This document shows positions 24,963 to 36,800 of a stretch of DNA of 64,000 nucleotides, in pieces. Source of the DNA: Scleropages formosus (taxonomy: Eukaryota; Chordata; Actinopteri; Osteoglossiformes; Osteoglossidae); contig NC_041829.1 of the NCBI RefSeq assembly GCF_900964775.1, positions 12,340,215 to 12,404,214 on the forward strand, in the 5' to 3' direction. Each line of letters begins with the position of its first letter. Within the stretch, counting starts at the first letter, position 1. The notes under the pieces were generated by a model. The model had not been told where the DNA came from and ran no database searches. It was given only the letters and a program-made list of their open reading frames with translations. The translations under genes were made by a program, and so were the position numbers.

Positions 24963-25613
24963 CAGTCCGTTTTGCTGTACCTCTCTACACCGTTTAAACC
25001 GAGGAGATGTCAGTTTCCCAAAGCTGGAAAGTGGGAAAATAAAATACTGTATTCACACAACTGATTAATAGACAAGGTAAATCTATGCCCATTTCAATGT
25101 TCTCCTTTGCTTAACTACAGGAAGTCCTGAACTAACAAGTTGTATGAATGGTTCAATGAATTGTGTGATCAAATTTTATTTCCAGTTCATGATATATAAA
25201 CTAGAACCCACAGGATTATGCCAGGACAAGGAAGGTTACCACCAACCTTACATCAGCCCAGTGAAAGTCATCACATTAGTAATTTGAGTCCTGGTTTAAA
25301 GGTTGCATACAGGGTTCAGTTCCATCCAAAATAATTACCTTTGATAGCTGGTTTGAAAAGTAGTTCTAATCCAAACATTCTCTAAGTATAAGCTGCAAAG
25401 AAACATTTACTAAATCTGCAAGTCTTGATGGGATTTGAGGCATTTGTTCAGTATACTCTCCAGCTGAAGATAGGAAGGTGGAAAATAAGAGTATTCAGTT
25501 TCCACAAAAGTCATGAGCAGAAAGTAACTAGTAGCATGCATACACACAAACCCAACATCTGAAATGAAAGCCAGGTATGCAGAATCCTCTGAATTCAAAC
25601 AATTTAAATGTAC

Positions 25614-25619
25614 TTTATT
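25614..25619 (-). terminator. HSPE1 polyadenylation signal
   Basis: AATAAA on the minus strand, about 95 bases after the HSPE1 stop codon. Confidence 0.65.
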
Positions 25620-25713
25620 CTAAAAAAAAAAAGAAAAAAAAAAAAATAATTTACAAATGTATGACATGGAAATTAACTGATGTACTAATTCAAGAAGTTA
25701 TGACAAAACATTT

Positions 25714-28200
25714 TCAATCAACATATTTGCCCAGGATATCCCCTTCCCGAAACAAGTAGTATTCCTAGACGGGGGTAGAGAGAAAAGCAAAGTCAAAAGG
25801 ATGTTGACAGTTTCAAAAATCTAAACAGCTAATGAAAATATTTAAAAAACTTCACTTGTGCCATTACAAAAATTAAAAATTTGCTTACCTTATCATCTAG
25901 ATCCACTTTAGTTCCTCCATACTCAGGAAGCAGGACCTTCTCACCAACCTTGACATTGACAGGCTGAAGCTCTCCATTCTGAAGGACATAGAAGGCCCCT
26001 TATCATCAAGCAATGATGGCTCCACTTACCACAAGCAGGGGCTGCAGCTGCAAAACACCAGTCACCTTGTTTCTGGCTCCTGGCCCAACTGCCATCACGG
26101 TGGCCTGCAATACTTTGCCCTGGGACTTCTCTGGCAGCATGATGCCCCCTTTTGTTACCGTTTCAGCAACTAGCCGCTCCACCAGCACACGGTCAAACAA
26201 GGGGAGGAATTTCCTGAAGGCCTGTTCACATGGAGACAACAGTTACAGATAGCTATAGCCCATATGCAATAAGTTGTTTCAATGCAGACATTGAATTGCA
26301 TTCCAAAACAGCAGCCAGGGCAGGATAGAGTGACCTCTCACAGGTTATGCTACACAGGTTCCCAACATTGCTTCCCATGTATTATGCCAGTACAACATGC
26401 CTCACGCTGATAACAGTAAGACAAGCAATCGGCAGTTTATGAAAATTCAGACTGCAAACAGCACACAAACGTTTGTTACTTCATTTAACAGACCACCCCC
26501 ACCCAAGCGACTTCCAACGAATACTGATGTTATCAGCCCACACCTTATTCACCCAAGGTGACTTACACTGCTCTATACACTACTTACAATGAGTCACACT
26601 GTCACTCATACAATCTACCTCAACAGCATGTCTGGACTGTGAGGAAACCAGAGCACCCAGAGAAAACCCACACAGACTGAGTGGGGATCAAACCCATGTC
26701 CTCTCTCACCACCGAGGCGCTGTGAGACAGCAGCGCTACTCGCTGTGCCACCGTGTTTCTCGCACCACTAACACACCAAGGTATTATTACTGATTTACTT
26801 TAACATTATAATAATGTTAACAGAGAGACTAACTAGCACAGCGGTAGTTATGCTTTGTATTCGGTGGTGAGCTGGTTGTCCATATCTATACTACAAGAAA
26901 ACCTTTATTCTACACATTGCTCAAAATTTTACAGATGTAATTTGGATAAAATCTGCAGTCGAACTGACAATTTGAGTGTTCAAAATGCAAAAAATGGAGC
27001 TCTAACAGGCACGTGAAGACCATGTGTCCGAATGTAAGCTAAGGCAACGTGAACTGGTGAGCAGTACTGAACGGGAGGTTCAGGAGATGGCATTTTCAGT
27101 CAGTTGAAGAGTGCTAATTTCAAAGGAATTTATAAAAAATAAAAAAAAAGTGTTGCACTGCAATATAGTTGTGTCACGTCCAGGGCGTACCTATGCTTCC
27201 GGGATACAGCAGAGGCCAGCACAGCAGTCCTTAATAGCAACGAATAAAACTTGTCTATGCTATGGTTTTCACACAACCTAACTGGTTAACAGATGGTGGA
27301 GGAATGTCTGTATTATTGAGCTTTCGCTCACTGTCACTTAGCTGCCAACTCAACTGTGGTGTGAAGAACAAATCGAGTTCCCCGCAGACTACTCAGTACT
27401 CACGTGTTCGAGTTGCTCACTCACTGTGACTGTGTGTGTATTTTACATTTACACAATGATTTAGCTGAAGCCACCTACAATTATTTACACAGCTGGGTAA
27501 TTTTAGTGGGGCAGTTAGAGTAAGTACCTTGCTCGAGGATAGGCCGGGGATCGAACCCGTGACCTTTGGATCCAAGGCAGGAGCTCAGTAAATTAGTAGC
27601 GGGTGAGACTAACAACTACCGCCTCAGCTGTCCGTTACACTACTACTAGCGCTCAATTAATCGGCACCTTCCTTAATCAACTGGACGTGAGTAACAAGCA
27701 AAAAGAGACCGACACACTGAAAAACAAACAAATTATTAAAACTGCCACCGGGATACTGATTTTCAATAGATATTCTTTTTTATTCTTCTGAATAGGTGTT
27801 GTATTTGACCTCGGAATGAATCAATCGCGAGTGCCGGCGATACACGCACGCCGCCTCTTTTTTCACAGTTACTTTTTAAAACTATGTGAGCTGCTAACAA
27901 GATAAATCGACAATCGCTAATAAGAGAGCGCGGTAGAGGTACAGGGTCCGGAAGAGTAGCAATGTCATTGCAGTCAGTCACAGTGAGTGTGTCAGTCTTT
28001 TCGTCACTCACGTGCATGCCAGCAGAGAGTGTGATGTGATATGTCAGATATTCTCCTTCATGATGGACAGTCAGCGCTTTGAAATGTGTTTGCGGAAAAA
28101 GTGCACATATCTCTCCGTATCAAACCCCGGCAACTAAAAAAAAAAATATAGCTAAAACAAATTCTCGTTGTGCGGCTGAAGCAAGGGTGTAACTTACCAT
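25714..28200 (-). CDS. HSPE1: HSPE1, mitochondrial 10 kDa heat shock protein (Hsp10/chaperonin 10)
   Basis: Four coding exons on the minus strand: 28200-28198 (ATG alone), 26221-26066, 25978-25889 and 25764-25714, giving 99 residues. Mature text starts MAFRKFLPLFDRVLVERL. The flexible mobile loop (about residues 20-36) holds TKGGIML, whose hydrophobic IML edge docks on Hsp60. The end reads EYYLFREGDILGKYVD. The protein caps the Hsp60 ring in the mitochondrial matrix and drives folding of imported proteins. The fish form lacks the three residues (AGQ) after Met in human. Exon 1 carries only the start codon before gtaagt. Intron 2 is unusually short (87 bp, 25979-26065) and would read through in frame for about 19 codons if retained. 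HSPD1 lies head to head upstream, as in other vertebrates. Confidence 0.97.
26495..26758 (-). repeat. Long tRNA-type SINE (family C), antisense
   Basis: Reversed family C: aagcgacttccaacgaatac, ccaaggtgacttacactgct, the body with gaaaaccagagcacccag-like text, and the head ending cgctactcgctgtgccacc. It lies in HSPE1 intron 1 and is sense to HSPD1. Confidence 0.85.
27433..27645 (-). repeat. Short tRNA-type SINE (family B), antisense
   Basis: The reversed tail ttttacatttacacaatgatttagctgaag is followed by acagctgggtaattttagtg, taagtaccttgctcgagg and the reversed B box ggggatcgaacccgtgacc. It lies in HSPE1 intron 1. Confidence 0.85.
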
Positions 28201-28270
28201 TTTCGCGCAGGATCCCGCACGGTCTTCAGTAAGTATCCCGTGTGAGGAAATATTCAGAATCTACATCCGG

Positions 28271-28282
28271 TGCGCATGCGCA
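28271..28282. promoter_or_regulatory. NRF1-type binding site
   Basis: TGCGCATGCGCA matches the palindromic consensus of nuclear respiratory factor 1, a regulator of nuclear genes for mitochondrial proteins. It lies about 70 bases upstream of the HSPE1 start codon, within the shared promoter. Confidence 0.7.
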
Positions 28283-29169
28283 GCGGGGCCTCAGCCCCGC
28301 CGCGCATGTCTAGTATGTACTGATTTTCACAATTTCGTTATTCTGAATTAGAACAACAGAGTTATATTTGGCCGCTGTTTGTCTGTCACTGTAGTTTTCA
28401 TCCTGAGATTGCATCAGCACTAGGCAACACACACCTTTCTCCTTTAATGTGAGAGAGGGTGCTGGAAATCCACGCCCCAGAATGAGCATTATTTTTTAAG
28501 GCTTTTTGGAGTGAAACTTTAGAAGTTTAGTTTAAATCACATAACTACATTCATCATGATGCCTACACCGAATACCAGCAAACAAGCTGCATAATGTAGC
28601 CCACACACGCGGACACGCAAATATTAATGAGATTTCCGTATACAAGGTTTTGGGGATATACATGTTCCGGGGCCCGTGGACAAGTACCCGCATAAACGAT
28701 ACCGCGTGCGCCGTGGTGCCCGCCACGTGGTTGAGCCACCGCCTACTGAGTAAGTGAAGCGCACCTCTGCACAAGTTTTAGCTGTGTGGTATGTAGAAAC
28801 TTGTCCCTGTCGGTTACGCTATTTTTTAAACGCTATTTTAAGGCTTAAAGGGGTGTGTTTCCGCAGACTTGTAGCTCCTGCTGTCCCCGCTGCTCCAGAG
28901 TGAGTCGCAGTCGGTCAGTTCGAACAGCTGCGCGCATGTTTTCTCTCTCTGAAGTTAGTTACACGTTAGAGAAAACTAGTCAGTGGTCTTGAACACATGT
29001 CTCGGTCCTGCCGTTTACTTAGAGAAGAGAGTACGTGTATTACACGTTTTCTTTCATTTTCCCGGTGTTTACTAATTTGGCAAACGTCTCATACGCTGCC
29101 CTCTCTCTCGTCCCTTCCAGTCTTTTCCATCTCGGGACCTCACACACGCAGTCATTTGTGAGCGCTTTC

Positions 29170-29181
29170 TGCGCATGCGCG
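29170..29181. promoter_or_regulatory. Second NRF1-type binding site
   Basis: TGCGCATGCGCG is a second match to the NRF1 consensus, about 0.9 kb from the first and 0.67 kb before the HSPD1 ATG. Confidence 0.6.
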
Positions 29182-29544
29182 CCTTTGTTAAACTGGTAAA
29201 CGATGCGCTTTAACCCGATTGGGTTCTTTTTTTGAAAGAACTGTCGGTTAAGTAATTAGAACACCAGTGAATGTGACGTTTTCTCGCTTTTATTTAATAA
29301 CACTTTCCGTGATCTGCAAAGGTAAATCAATCGCTCCCTAGTAACACACAGAGAAATCAAGTTTCTTCTGATCTCCTGAATCTGTCAAGTAGCTCAACCA
29401 AATAAAACTGCAATAAATAATATTTATGGCACAGTCATACGGGTAGGCTAATGATGAGACTGAAGTAAATTAGCTGAAGCTAAATGGTAAATAGTTGGTA
29501 ATTAATAGTGATTCATCACGTGTTAACTTAGTGGTAATGTATTG

Positions 29545-29552
29545 TGACGTCA
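29545..29552. promoter_or_regulatory. CRE/ATF palindrome
   Basis: TGACGTCA is a perfect cAMP-response/ATF palindrome about 300 bases before the HSPD1 ATG. A CACGTG E-box sits at 29517-29522. ATF-family factors act in the mitochondrial unfolded protein response that induces HSPD1. Use of this particular site is inference. Confidence 0.4.
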
Positions 29553-29855
29553 CATGACAAGGGCATCAGGTTTACATGCTGGCAGGTTGTGTGCTTTAGA
29601 AAAAATCCACCCTAGACTTGTAAAAATAACCTTGTTCCAAGGCTGATGGGGTTTATAGACAGGTTCTTCTGCTGGTTGTTCATGTGTGGACAGTATGGTT
29701 GCTTAGTTATGTAGCGGTGCTTTTTTTGTATCGGTGGTCTGTACTACATTGTTCTGTGTTCGGTGTGAAATTTGCTGTTGTGTCATTGTCCTGGCAAGTG
29801 AACTCTAAGTGAGCACACTCTTCCCATCTTTGATAGGCTGTTCCTTCTCGCAGAG

Positions 29856-32845
29856 ATGCTGCTCTTACCTATTGCCTTGAGTCGGCTGCGGCCCATTTGC
29901 AGGGCCCTTTCCCCACGCCTCGCTCGCACGTATGCAAAAGATGTCAAGTTTGGACCAGATGCCCGTGCCCTCATGTTGCAGGGAGTGGATCTGCTCGCTG
30001 ATGCGGTTGCAGTGACCATGGGACCCAAGGTACAAATGGCATGTCTCACAGTGGGAAAGCAGCTTCTGGGTGTTTCTGGTCTCGTTGTTGTGTACTGTGC
30101 TGTAATATGTTGTTCTTCATAGTCTTTTGTTCGTCACTTTTTTTTGCTCCTCTTATTGCAGGGGCGCACAGTCGTCATTGAGCAGAGTTGGGGCAGCCCC
30201 AAGGTTACGAAGGATGGTGTGACAGTGGCCAAAAGCATTGAGCTGAAGGACAGGTGCAAGAACATCGGAGCCCGACTCGTGCAGGATGTGGCCAACAACA
30301 CTAACGAGGAAGCCGGAGATGGAACCACGGCTGCTACCGTGCTAGCACGCGCTATCGCCAAGGAGGGATTTGAAGTTATCAGCAAGGGCGCCAACCCCAT
30401 AGAGATCCGTCGTGGTGTCATAATGGCTGTAGACAGAGTCATCAGTGAACTTAAGAAGCTGTCTAAGCCTGTTACTACACCTGAAGAGATAGCACAGGTA
30501 AGAAATGATCAGCAAAATTTGGAGACTGAACCCCCGATTTATTGGGTAACAATCCAGATTCTTTACACATACAGAATTAAGTTGAACTCCTTAAGTGTCT
30601 CCTTGATAGTGTGGCGCCTTCCACTTTACAACTTTTTGTCATTAGGTTTATTGTTGAAAAAGCTCTCTTCCTTTCTATTGTACTATTGCTGGAGAGCTGA
30701 GAAATATAGACATACCTTATTACATTTCCCAAAGTCTGGTTTTTCACGTTTCTGGTCCACAGTTATTAATACCGCTTATTGGGACTGAGCTGTCCCGTCC
30801 AGGCCTGCAACATTTGCTCCAGCATAATAAACTGACACCACGTTTTTAAAACTGCATTGAGCAGCTGTGTGCGAGAGATTGAGGTGCACTGCATTGTGGG
30901 AACCACGTACCCATGCTCACAGTTGTTCTGCCACAGCACAGTCTCGCCTGTGTACTCACATTTTGTATTTGCATTTATATTTTGTGCTTTAATTTTATTA
31001 TTCAGTTATTAAAATATGCAGTAGTCTTTGTCTTTCTCATCCACATGCTATCATATTAAGTTTACTTAATCTTTTTAAAAAGATTTCATATTATATGTAC
31101 TTGTCCCTTCATAAAATTTCTGCACATAGCTCTCCATTACCTTATAGACCCAGTGAAGTGTAAGTATTCCTTTCACTTGTATGCCTGTAGGAGTTGAACC
31201 ATTAGAAGTTTCACAAACATTTGAAACAGTTCATACAAGATAAGTGCTACTGAGCATGAGTACTGTTTTGCATGTCTTTTCATCCCCTCTTGAAGGTAGC
31301 AACAATTTCTGCAAATGGAGATGGCGAGATTGGTGCCATTATTTCAAATGCCATGAAGAAAGTGGGCCGCAGGGGGGTTATCACCGTCAAGGTAAGTTGA
31401 AGAATTAAACTTTACTATGGAAGGACTCATGGATGACATCTCGGCCTCTTCTATTGTAAAAGCAGTCTGTGTGTAGTTGGTAAGAATTTGGCAATAAATT
31501 CTTGTGGAGTATTCGTATGGGACAAGCGGTTCTGAAAATGTGTGTGTGTGTGTGTGTGTGTGTATTCTTCACTAAAGGTTTATGTAGTTGTATTCAGTGG
31601 TTCTACATTTATTCATTTAGCTGACGCATGTCTCCAAAGTGACCTTCTCTGTTAAGCTATCTAGAACCATTTACTCGTTTATACAGTTGGGTCATTTTAC
31701 GCAAACAATTTAGGGTAAGTACTTTGCTCGAGGGTATGCCGTAGGTGAGATTTGAACCGGCAACCTTCAGAGCCAAAGGCAGTGGCTACCAGCTGGTTTT
31801 GTCATGCTCACTGACAGGATGGAAAAACTTTGCATGATGAGCTGGAGGTTATTGAGGGGATGAAATTTGACCGTGGCTACATCTCCCCATACTTCATCAA
31901 CACCTCCAAAGGTAAGGCTTGTGCTTGGAAATGCATGTCTCTCGTAATGCATTCTGTGATGGTACACTGACCATTGGTGTCCCTCAAACACAACTCCAGG
32001 TCAGAAGTGTGAGTTCCAGGATGCCTACCTCCTCTTGAGTGAGAAGAAGATCTCTAGTGTTCAGAGCATTGTCCCAGCTCTGGAGCTTGCCAACCAGCAT
32101 TGCAAGCCCCTGGTCATAGTGGCTGAGGATGTTGATGGCGAGGCCTTAAGCGCCCTTGTCCTGAACAGGTTTGCTCTGCCATTGTTGTAATGCGGTCTCT
32201 TGTGTTTTTACTCTAGCTGTCATATATGTGACAATTAAAACACATTAAAATAATCTGCCAGAATAAGTCGTGCTGTTTTCAGAATGGCATTGACTTTTCC
32301 CAGTCAGTTTTCATAAAGTGCATGATGCAGCACATAGTTGACTTAAATTACCATAAAAGCAAGAAAGCAGTTGGACTGTTGTAAATGTACTGTTTTGAAG
32401 TAATCAAGAGGAGTGCTGAGGATGTAGGAGTGAAAAGGGATAATTCCCCATAATGTCCTTAAATGGAACATGTGTAGTCTAGAGGTATTCTGTCCCCACC
32501 CCCCATTTAGCTGATCCTTTTCTCCAAAGTGATATATGATTTTATGTTTGTATTCTAAGCCACTTAAAGCTGTTTATTAATTTCTGCACCTGTACATCTT
32601 TTCCTTGAAAAATTCAGGCTAAATACTGTAGTATTATAGCAAGAGCAGGATTCAGATCTGGCAGCATTAACTGCAAGATGAAAGCTTTAACCAGTGCATT
32701 CCGTGCTGCCTTTTTATTTGCCCTTAATACCTTTGGTTCCGTATTTGTAAATGTTCATGCACCGTAACTTCGTGAGCATCACCAGAAAAAGCATTTATTC
32801 AGCCACTACTCCGACATTGTTTTGTTTGCTTTTGTATCTTGTAAT

Positions 32846-32884
<39 letters not shown>

Positions 32885-35800
32885 TAGGAGGGTTTCAAGA
32901 TTTGTCTATACTGCGGTTTATGCACCTACTTGAACAATGAACCTTGGTACAGCAAGTGGTAAGAAACAAACTAGGTTTACTTGAGTCACATGTCTGCAAC
33001 TATGTCTCTTTCAATGTAATGCATAAATTGTACTTTTGCTGAGATGTACATCGCTTTGGACAAAAGCGTCTGCTAAATGAATAAATGTAAATGTATTTGA
33101 TCTGGGATGAGGAAGAAGGAGCAGAGTTGTCATTGGCAAGAATATACTGACATCTGCTGGAGATATAACAAACTAGTTGATGGTGGAAAGTTCCAGACAG
33201 ACTCAAGTTCCTAAGTATGGACATTATGTGTGGGAGACATTTTAAGGCTAGTATGATTGCATCCTGTGTTTTGCTAAAGTAATTATGAAATCTGCTAAAC
33301 AAGGTCTTCAGGGAAATGGTTTTAATGAGTAAGTAAAATGCTCTGGAAATAATTTTAGGCTCCACTGTTATACTTCTGACCCTAATTGCTACTTACTTTT
33401 TCTGAAATAGATGTTTAGGTACACGTATTTATATTTTAGAGGTCGTCTTAGACCTTTTTTAAACCAGAGAAGTTTGTTCTCTAGCTTTTGTTGTTTTCTG
33501 CAGGTTGAAAGTTGGTCTGCAGGTTGTAGCTGTGAAAGCTCCAGGATTTGGGGACAACAGGAAGAACCAGCTGCAGGACATGGCTGTTGCTACTGGGGGC
33601 ATTGTAAGGCAATCTGACAACAATAATCCCCCTGTACTTTGCCTCTATATGTTGTCTGTCAATCCTGGGCCATTTATCGGGGAGTGGCTAAGGTCTGAGG
33701 GACTATGAGAGGGAAAGACTGATCATATAGAGTTGGGATTTCTGGATAATGGGATTTAACCCCTTCTTCTGAAGATCTGTATGAATTGCTGTTTGATTTT
33801 GCTATTAACGATTGATTGTTACTTCAGAGCAGGCACTTTGACCTTGTTTTAATAGGTCTTCATTCAGTGTCAGCCTCTCCATTGCTCGACAGGTGTTTGG
33901 TGATGAAGCGATGGGTCTGGCCCTGGAGGACATCCAGGCGCATGACTTTGGTAAAGTGGGCGAAGTGGTCGTGACAAAGGATGACACCTTGCTTCTGAAG
34001 GGGCGTGGTGACCCAGCCACCATTGAGAAGCAGGTGGCAGCAATTGCTGAACAGCTGGAGACCACCAACAGTGACTATGAGAAAGAGAAGCTGAATGAGC
34101 GCCTGGCCAAGCTGTCAGATGGTGTGGCTGTGCTCAAGGTGAGCTTTGGAGATGCTTTTTGGGCGGCCCAGCTGTTACATCATCAGTCAGCATCTTATAT
34201 TTTTTGTTTTAGTTTTTCTTTTCAAGACTAATGTCTTCTTAGAATCCCACCAGGTCCAGGACTAGAGATCTATGTATATTTGGCCACGTGATGTTTCCTG
34301 CAGGGAGAATTAAGCTTCTTGCTGGGAATAAGTTTAGATTCCTCTTGTGAGTTAGGTTGGAGGCGCTAGTGAGGTGGAGGTGAATGAAAAGAAGGACCGT
34401 GTGACAGATGCTCTGAATGCCACACGGGCCGCGGTGGAGGAAGGCATTGTCCCTGGGGGTGGCTGTGCCCTCTTGCGTTGCATTCCTGCTCTTGATGCCA
34501 TTAAGCCGGCCAACTCTGACCAAAAGATTGGTGAGTGGTCATCCTGCGTCATGTCGGAAATGGTCTTTATTGCTTGCACATAGATTTTCACCATCCAGTT
34601 AGATTGAAGGCCTTCGGGTGCATCTGGAATTTTATATGTTTTGTGGTAAGAATTTGAACCCGCTTTTAGCACACCTGTTGCGAAGAGCTGTATCGTTTGC
34701 TTCACTTCAACTTCGCCCACAAGATTTCAGCCTCTCTACCTTCAGGTGTGGACATCATCCGTAGGGCCCTGCGCATCCCTGCCATGACAATTGCCAGGAA
34801 TGCAGGGGTGGAGGGTTCGCTGGTAGTGGAGAAGATCTTACAGAGTGGGCCAGAAGTGGGTTATGATGCTCTGAATGGGGAATATGTTAACATGGTGGAG
34901 AAAGGCATCATTGACCCTACCAAGGTATGTGCAAAAAGGGGAACTTTTTGCCGATTTTGTCACCTTTTAGGATAAAGTAGGACAAACCTCGTATTGTAGA
35001 TGCGCTATACACATTCATAATTATAGTTTTAGGAAATAGGAAGTTTTTTTTCTATTTTTCTTTATGTGTTTAAACAGATCTATTGAGACACTGTGGTTGG
35101 GGAAATAGACAAAATGTGACAATTCAGTATTTTTATTTTTCTGTAACACTTGGTTACAAATAAAATGTCTATGCCAGCTTTAAATATATTTTAATATATA
35201 TTAAAACACAAACATGGCAAAGGACTCTTCTAGTTTTGACCTGCATTTCCAGCAAGATCAAACATTTTTAAGATTTAAAGTGAATAAACGAGATAGTTAG
35301 CCTAATCCATGTCAGGAAGTGTGTAGCTGATTTGATGACTTTAGAGTATTTCTAATATAGCAAACAGGTCAAAATATAGTTAACTTTAACTTAGAATTTA
35401 TAGTGAGCACATGGAAATATTCAGAGGTCAGTATCTCAATCAATCCCTGTCCTCGAAATGTCCATTTTCAGTTGGAACTGAAAATGACCAGAAATTGAAA
35501 ACCATGTTTATATGACACATTGATGCTTCCTCATGGCATCAATGTTTTCCGTGACTGACAGTCAGTGTTTCAGGTCAGACATCACTTTACTTTCAATCTA
35601 CGTAATCCTCAGTTATGCTGAAGCTCACTCTGTTGCTATTCCCCCCCCCGTGGCACTTGATGTACAGGAGTAATGCAGTACTGTCCTGTGTGTATAAAGC
35701 AGAACACAACACACTTAGGACATGAAGATTGCCTTTTTTTTTTTTTTTAATAAAGAAGAATTTAATGTTTCATGTTAATGAAAAATAGTAAAATTGTCAT

Positions 35801-36158
35801 CCTGGCCATGGGGTTTTGAAGATCACAATGTAAACTAAAAGTGTGTGTGGGATTATCAACACAAAGGCTTTATCAGTGTGTGAAACTTTAAGATGATACA
35901 TATGTGTGTTAAATGTTTTGTATGATGCCTGTGATCTCACTTGCAATTTTTTGCATGTATTATGTTACACCTTACTAGAATTCTTCTAGGAAAGGTGGTA
36001 GTGAACCCTTGTGTCCCTTACAGGTTGTCAGGACAGCCCTGATGGATGCAGCTGGTGTTGCATCCCTCCTATCCACTGCAGAGGCGGTCATCACAGAGCT
36101 GCCCAAGGAGGAGAAGGAAGGAGGCATGCCAGGTGGCATGGGTGGAGGCATGTTCTAA
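29856..36158 (+). CDS. HSPD1: HSPD1, mitochondrial 60 kDa heat shock protein (Hsp60/chaperonin 60)
   Basis: Ten coding exons: 29856-30029, 30162-30497, 31296-31391, 31818-31911, 32000-32168, 33504-33603, 33893-34138, 34356-34530, 34746-34924 and 36024-36158. They give 567 residues against 573 in human, with every junction in phase. A basic presequence (about residues 1-26, [13 protein letters not shown] at the processing point) targets the matrix. The group I chaperonin ATP-binding motif GDGTTAATV lies at about 110-118, with [15 protein letters not shown] before it. Apical-domain text ([18 protein letters not shown]) and equatorial text ([30 protein letters not shown]) follow. The tail is a short glycine-methionine run, [12 protein letters not shown]. 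With Hsp10 it folds imported proteins in an ATP cycle. It is transcribed divergently from HSPE1. Exon 4 is preceded by a SINE that ends about 24 bases before the exon. Confidence 0.98.
31514..31563 (+). repeat. 3' end of a TG-tailed SINE (family A) with (TG)n
   Basis: The sequence gggacaagcggttctgaaaa is the family A 3' terminus and runs straight into about 12 TG units (31539-31563). The rest of the SINE is absent. It lies in HSPD1 intron 3. Confidence 0.7.
31604..31793 (-). repeat. Short tRNA-type SINE (family B), antisense, beside HSPD1 exon 4
   Basis: The reversed tail ctacatttattcatttagctgacg is followed by acagttgggtcattttacg, taagtactttgctcgagg and the B-box remnant gatttgaaccggcaacc, ending accagctg. 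Only gttttgtcatgctcactgacag separates it from HSPD1 exon 4, so the branch point probably lies in or at the edge of the SINE. Confidence 0.85.
32505..32711 (-). repeat. Short tRNA-type SINE (family B), antisense
   Basis: It reads catttagctgatccttttctccaaagtg, then a worn body, ending aaagctttaaccagtgcattccgtgctgcc. It lies in HSPD1 intron 5. Confidence 0.75.
32851..32881. repeat. Poly(A) tract, 31 bases
   Basis: An uninterrupted A run in HSPD1 intron 5. It may be the tail of a retroposed element, but no matching body is recognised to its left. Confidence 0.9.
33040..33092 (+). repeat. L2-clade LINE 3' terminus
   Basis: gagatgtacatcgctttgg...aaaagcgtctgctaaatgaataaatg is the terminal tail of the local L2 family in the forward direction. 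It shows the sequence from which the SINE B and C tails appear to be borrowed. Confidence 0.7.
34925..36023 (+). other. HSPD1 intron 9
   Basis: AT-rich, with a C run near 35641-35650 and a T run near 35734-35748. I see no exon and no repeat family I can name. Confidence 0.5.
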
Positions 36159-36640
36159 ACTTCTGCAGGATAACAGAACCTAAAAGTAATATCGTAGATG
36201 CCAGACTCACTGGCAGTGAAGAAGTTGTCAGGAACCTGCAATGGCACACAGCCCCCCGCGCTGAACATTCAGCTGTGTGCCCCTACATTTATTTCTTCTG
36301 CCTACTCCAAGACAGCGGAACACAGCCACCTTTTCAGACAATTAGTCTTAAAAGCCCTGTTATTTCCAAGGAGAATGTTTACACAGTGTTGCCTGAACCA
36401 GTTGTAATTTCAGTAATATAAAAGATTGAAAACAATATGTGCTGTGTTTATGTATTGGGATTTGTTGTAAAGTACTGGGTACTCCACCTTTATGCACTCA
36501 GCCCACTGCATGCTTCTGTTTGCTGTCTGTTGTCACAGTTGATTTTCTAAACCTGTCTTGTACCCTTGCAACAGGAAAGAAGTTAGGGGTTAAAGATTGC
36601 CCCGGTGGGCTGAAGTGCTTATTTGGCTTTTCTTCTTCTT

Positions 36641-36800
36641 TTTAGCTTTTATTCATTTAACAGATGCTTTTCTCCAAAGTGCTGTTTTCTCACAGAACAT
36701 AAAATGAGTGCATTACATCAGCAGAAAGACTTAGATACAAATGCGTGATGCTAAAGCACAGTTAATTTGTTTTTTTTTTTTGTTGCACTATGGAAAAAAT
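36641..36800 (-). repeat. L2-clade LINE 3' end, short copy
   Basis: The left edge agcttttattcatttaacagatgcttttctcc is the reversed L2 tail. The following atgagtgcattacatcagcagaaag matches the 17917 copy. It stops before the coding part. Confidence 0.7.

Larger units (their letters stand above)
28201..29855. promoter_or_regulatory. HSPE1-HSPD1 head-to-head promoter region and HSPD1 5' UTR intron
   Basis: The two start codons lie 1.65 kb apart and diverge. CpG-rich patches lie near 28260-28310 and 28860-28930. Immediately before the HSPD1 ATG is ttccttctcgcag at 29841-29853, a strong splice acceptor two bases from the ATG, so HSPD1 has a non-coding first exon upstream, as in human. Possible donors are CCAGA/GTGAGT at 28900 and AAAG/GTAAAT at 29322. 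By eye I found no clean three-unit heat shock element, only near misses such as ggaaatattcagaatc (28244). Confidence 0.75.

Noticed and set aside
22879-25713. Search for MOB4 exons between RFTN2 and HSPE1
   Set aside because: No frame resembles the highly conserved MOB4 (phocein) protein; the gap holds a 3' UTR and a SINE.
28240-28260. Possible heat shock element (ggaaatattcagaatc)
   Set aside because: GAA and TTC units have the wrong spacing (3 and 1 bases instead of 2), so it does not meet the consensus.
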